64,000 bases of DNA from Ralstonia sp. UNC404CL21Col (GTDB lineage: Bacteria; Pseudomonadota; Gammaproteobacteria; Burkholderiales; Burkholderiaceae). The position numbers were made by a program, and so were the translations under genes. Location of the stretch: NCBI RefSeq assembly GCF_000620465.1, contig NZ_JIBE01000009.1, positions 1-64,000 on the forward strand. The letters are read 5' to 3'. The notes under the pieces are model-generated. The model worked only from the letters and a program-made list of their open reading frames with translations. It was not told where the DNA came from and ran no database searches. Below, in pieces: positions 61,733 through 64,000 of the stretch (positions are counted from its first letter, which is position 1; the number at the start of each line of letters is the position of its first letter).

Positions 61733-62779
61733 TTAGAAGCCGTGGCGCATGCCGACCATGACGCCGGTTTGCGAGGCTTTCGGCAGTGCGGCTGCCAGGA
61801 CGGTGCCGGCGTCTTTCTGGTGGGTGTAGTCCATGCCGACGTACAGCCACGTGCGCTTGCTGACCACGTAATTCATGATCGCGTAGGCGGTGTAGCGCAG
61901 GCCGTCGGGGTCGCGCTGGCGCGTGGCCATGCCGCCCACCACGAGGTTGTACTGACCGCTGAAGTCGTACTTCACGCCGCCGAGGACGAGGTCGTTCTTG
62001 GTGGGCGTGCCGTCGCGGTAGTTGATGTAGCCGAGCATCAGTTTGGCCGGGCCGACCTGCACGCTGCCGCCGGTGGTCCACGTGCGGGTGCCGACCGATT
62101 GCAGGTCTTTCTGCTGCTCCCACGCGCCGCCGAACGCGAACGGGCCGCTGGCGTAGTTGAGCGACAGCGCGCTGTAGTTGCCTGCAGAGAACGCGCCCGC
62201 CTGTTCGCCCATGCCGACCATCACGCCCGGGCGCCAGCCGTTGAAATCGCCCACGTACTTGACCGAGTTGTCGATGCGCACGCCGGTGGCGGTGACGTGC
62301 CACGCCGTTGCGCCGAGGTTGCCGATGGAGAGCGCGTCGTATTGGCCGGCCGTGTTGAAGACGAGGTTCTCCTGCCGGCCGAACGTGAGCGAGCCGAACC
62401 CGCCTTCCAAGCCGACATACGCCTGGCGCCCGAACAGGCGCGAGGTGGCGGGCGTGGTCGGTTTGTAGCCGCCCAGGCCCATGTCGTTGGTGGAGCCCAC
62501 GCCGGTGTCCGGGGCGAAACCGCTGACCAGATGAAACACGGCCTTCAGGCCGTTGCCCAGGTCTTCCGAGCCGCGAATGCCGAAGCGGCTGCCGCTGTAG
62601 TAGCCGCCCGCCATCTCGGCCTTGCCGTGGCCGTCGGCGTCGTTGTTGGTGCTGTAGCGCAGGCCGGTTTCCATCACGCCGTACAGCGTGACGCTGGATT
62701 GCGCGTGCGCGGCGCCGCAGGCCAGCAGCGCCGACAGTGCAACGGCCGATAGCGGAATGGAACGGATCGAAGTGGTCAT
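61733..62779 (-). CDS. Outer-membrane porin, Omp32-like (second)
   Basis: 348 aa. Signal peptide SIPLSAVALSALLACGAAHA|QSS followed by SVTLYGVMETGLRYSTNN, then SRFGIRGSEDLGNGLKAVFHLVSGF and LFGRQAYVGLEGGFGSLTFGRQ. The C-terminus is VGMRHGF with terminal Phe. It is the same family as the porin at 32732 but diverged, so the specificity probably differs. It faces a RpiR-type regulator gene across 287 bases, and sugar-responsive control is possible. Confidence 0.94.
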   Translation of the reverse strand: MTTSIRSIPLSAVALSALLACGAAHAQSSVTLYGVMETGLRYSTNNDADGHGKAEMAGGYYSGSRFGIRGSEDLGNGLKAVFHLVSGFAPDTGVGSTNDMGLGGYKPTTPATSRLFGRQAYVGLEGGFGSLTFGRQENLVFNTAGQYDALSIGNLGATAWHVTATGVRIDNSVKYVGDFNGWRPGVMVGMGEQAGAFSAGNYSALSLNYASGPFAFGGAWEQQKDLQSVGTRTWTTGGSVQVGPAKLMLGYINYRDGTPTKNDLVLGGVKYDFSGQYNLVVGGMATRQRDPDGLRYTAYAIMNYVVSKRTWLYVGMDYTHQKDAGTVLAAALPKASQTGVMVGMRHGF

Positions 62780-63066
62780 GTGGCTCCCTTATTGTCGTAA
62801 CGACTGTTGTGTCGGCCGGAACGGGTTTTCCGGCCTGGCTCGGGGCCGACTCTCAGGCAAGTCTGCGCTGTAAGGGTTGAAGTTACGCATGCACCGGCAA
62901 AGCGCCGCACACGTCGCGCCGGTTGGGGCATTGCCCGCTGAAGGGGCATTGCGCGTAAACCGCGGGCTTACAGATTCTTGGGGGTTTTCCCTCGGCCAGG
63001 CGGCGCGGGGCAGGGCTGCCGCTACACTGGCGACGCTGATTTCCGTTTGCCGCCCACGTACCTGCC

Positions 63067-63930
63067 ATGCCTTCGTTCTCCGTTCCGCTGCTCAACGCCC
63101 TGCGCGACCAGCTGGCCGCGCTCTCGCCGGCGCAGCAGGGCGTGGCGCGGTTGATCCTGGAAGCGCCGGAGCTGTCGCTCGAGCAATCCGTCGAGACACT
63201 GGCCGTGCGCGCCGGCGTGTCGATGCCGACCATCGTGCGGATGTGCCAGGCGCTCGGCTTTGAAGGCCTGCGCGAGTTCAAGGCCACGCTGGCCGCTGAA
63301 CTCGCGCACGCGCAGCCGACGCTGCCGGGCCATGTCGGCCGGGCGGACCCGCCGGCGCTGGTCGCCAGCAAGGTCATCGATGGCGCCACGCGGGCGCTGG
63401 CCAAGCTGCGCGAATCGCTGTCCACCACGCAGGTTGACGCCGCCGCCGAACGCATTGCCCGCGCGCGCCGCGTCGATTGCTATGCGGCCGGCGCGGCCTC
63501 ATCGTTCATGGCGAACGACATGCAGGCGCGGCTGATGCGGCTGGGGCTGGCGTCCAACGCCTACTTCGATGCGCATCTGCAACTCGTGTCGGCGGCCATG
63601 CTGGGCGCGTCCGACGTTGTGGTGGCGTTCTCGCACGTGGGGCGCATGCCGTATCTGCTCGAGTCGATCGCCTATGCGGCCGAGCAGGGCGCGTGCGTGA
63701 TCGCCATCACCCAGGCGGGCACGCCGCTGGCCGAGCGCGCGCAGATCGCGCTGACGGTGGACGTGCTGGAAGATGCGGTGATGCGGGTCGGCACCGAGGC
63801 GTACCTCGTGCATCTGACCGTCATCGAGATCCTGATGACCTGCGTGGCGCAACGCCGCGACGAGATGGTGCGCTCGCGCATGCGGGCAATCCAGCGGCTG
63901 CTGACCGAGCGCAGCGTCGATCGCCCGTAA
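63067..63930 (+). CDS. MurR/RpiR-family transcriptional regulator
   Basis: 287 aa. The N-terminal HTH_6 domain (LRDQLAALSPAQQGVARLILEAPELSLEQSVETLAVRAGVSMPTIVRMCQALGFEGLREFKATLAAEL) is followed by a SIS sugar-phosphate-binding domain (about 120-260: RVDCYAAGAASSFMANDMQARLMRLG...DVVVAFSHVGRMPYLLESI). Such regulators sense phosphosugars. The target is unknown; the divergent porin gene is one candidate. No strong ribosome site is seen before ATG 63067. Confidence 0.93.
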   Translation: MPSFSVPLLNALRDQLAALSPAQQGVARLILEAPELSLEQSVETLAVRAGVSMPTIVRMCQALGFEGLREFKATLAAELAHAQPTLPGHVGRADPPALVASKVIDGATRALAKLRESLSTTQVDAAAERIARARRVDCYAAGAASSFMANDMQARLMRLGLASNAYFDAHLQLVSAAMLGASDVVVAFSHVGRMPYLLESIAYAAEQGACVIAITQAGTPLAERAQIALTVDVLEDAVMRVGTEAYLVHLTVIEILMTCVAQRRDEMVRSRMRAIQRLLTERSVDRP

Positions 63931-63954
63931 GCCGCGGCAACGAAGCCGCGAAGG

Positions 63955-63983
63955 CAAAAAAAATGGCGCCACGCGGGCGCCAT
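63955..63983 (-). terminator. Terminator, probably of a leftward gene beyond the window
   Basis: Perfect 8-bp stem ATGGCGCC / GGCGCCAT (63963-63970 with 63976-63983) followed on the minus strand by a run of T residues. A leftward gene would have to enter from the right edge. Confidence 0.7.
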
Positions 63984-64000
63984 CTACAACACATGCGGTG

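Noticed and set aside
1-64000. CRISPR array, transposon or prophage structural genes
   Set aside because: No regularly spaced direct repeats, transposase, integrase or capsid genes are visible; the only phage-like element is the C4-like RNA module.

Overview
The window looks like a chromosomal segment of a high-GC betaproteobacterium, most likely Ralstonia or a close Burkholderiaceae relative. The support is a GspD-N type II secretion cluster with a divergent gspC, two Omp32-type porins, a Bug-type tricarboxylate-binding protein, a PaoABC aldehyde dehydrogenase and codon use rich in G/C third positions. The genus is an inference from family resemblance; no 16S gene is present.

Layout. Positions 115-12504 hold a nearly complete type II secretion system. 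gspG-H-I-J-K-L-M-N-D-E-F run leftward as one operon with many overlapping starts, and gspC runs rightward from the same intergenic region. An EF-hand protein, tyrosine-catabolic hppD and a divergent Lrp-type regulator follow. Positions 15261-19569 are the least ordinary part. They hold a lower-GC 5'-nucleotidase gene, a structured RNA resembling the phage C4 antisense RNA with a 29-codon leader ORF and an 89-aa orphan, a string of small uncharacterised genes, a SnoaL-like gene interrupted by an amber codon, and a LysM/lytic-transglycosylase-like protein overlapping a small secreted protein (possible effector/immunity pair).

Positions 19694-31790 are mostly metabolic and stress genes: cupin, VOC, a MarR regulator with a perfect palindromic operator, GNAT, a KefF-like/KefC-like potassium efflux pair, a DUF1835 protein, an M20 carboxypeptidase and paoABC. 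Positions 31948-41842 contain a tiny secreted repeat protein, a porin, a Bug protein, an orphan KdpE, a HiPIP, HisC, tRNA-Arg(CCG), a membrane-anchored di-domain cytochrome c, and a tandem pair of paralogous exported proteins of unknown family.

Positions 41929-47306 hold a MerR regulator and a convergent four-gene operon (flavin monooxygenase of Baeyer-Villiger type, SDR, alpha/beta hydrolase, di-iron-like metal-dependent hydrolase), probably for oxidation of a ketone or other lipophilic substrate. A BvgS-like hybrid kinase with its BvgA-like regulator, a cation diffusion facilitator, a secreted orphan, a group of small orphan genes including a diverged paralogue pair, a GST, an MFS exporter, an MscS-type channel, a second porin and an RpiR regulator fill the rest.

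An approximately 80-bp dispersed repeat with an internal hairpin occurs at both ends (1-80 and 61477-61554) in opposite orientation. I see no rRNA operon, CRISPR array, transposase, integrase or origin.
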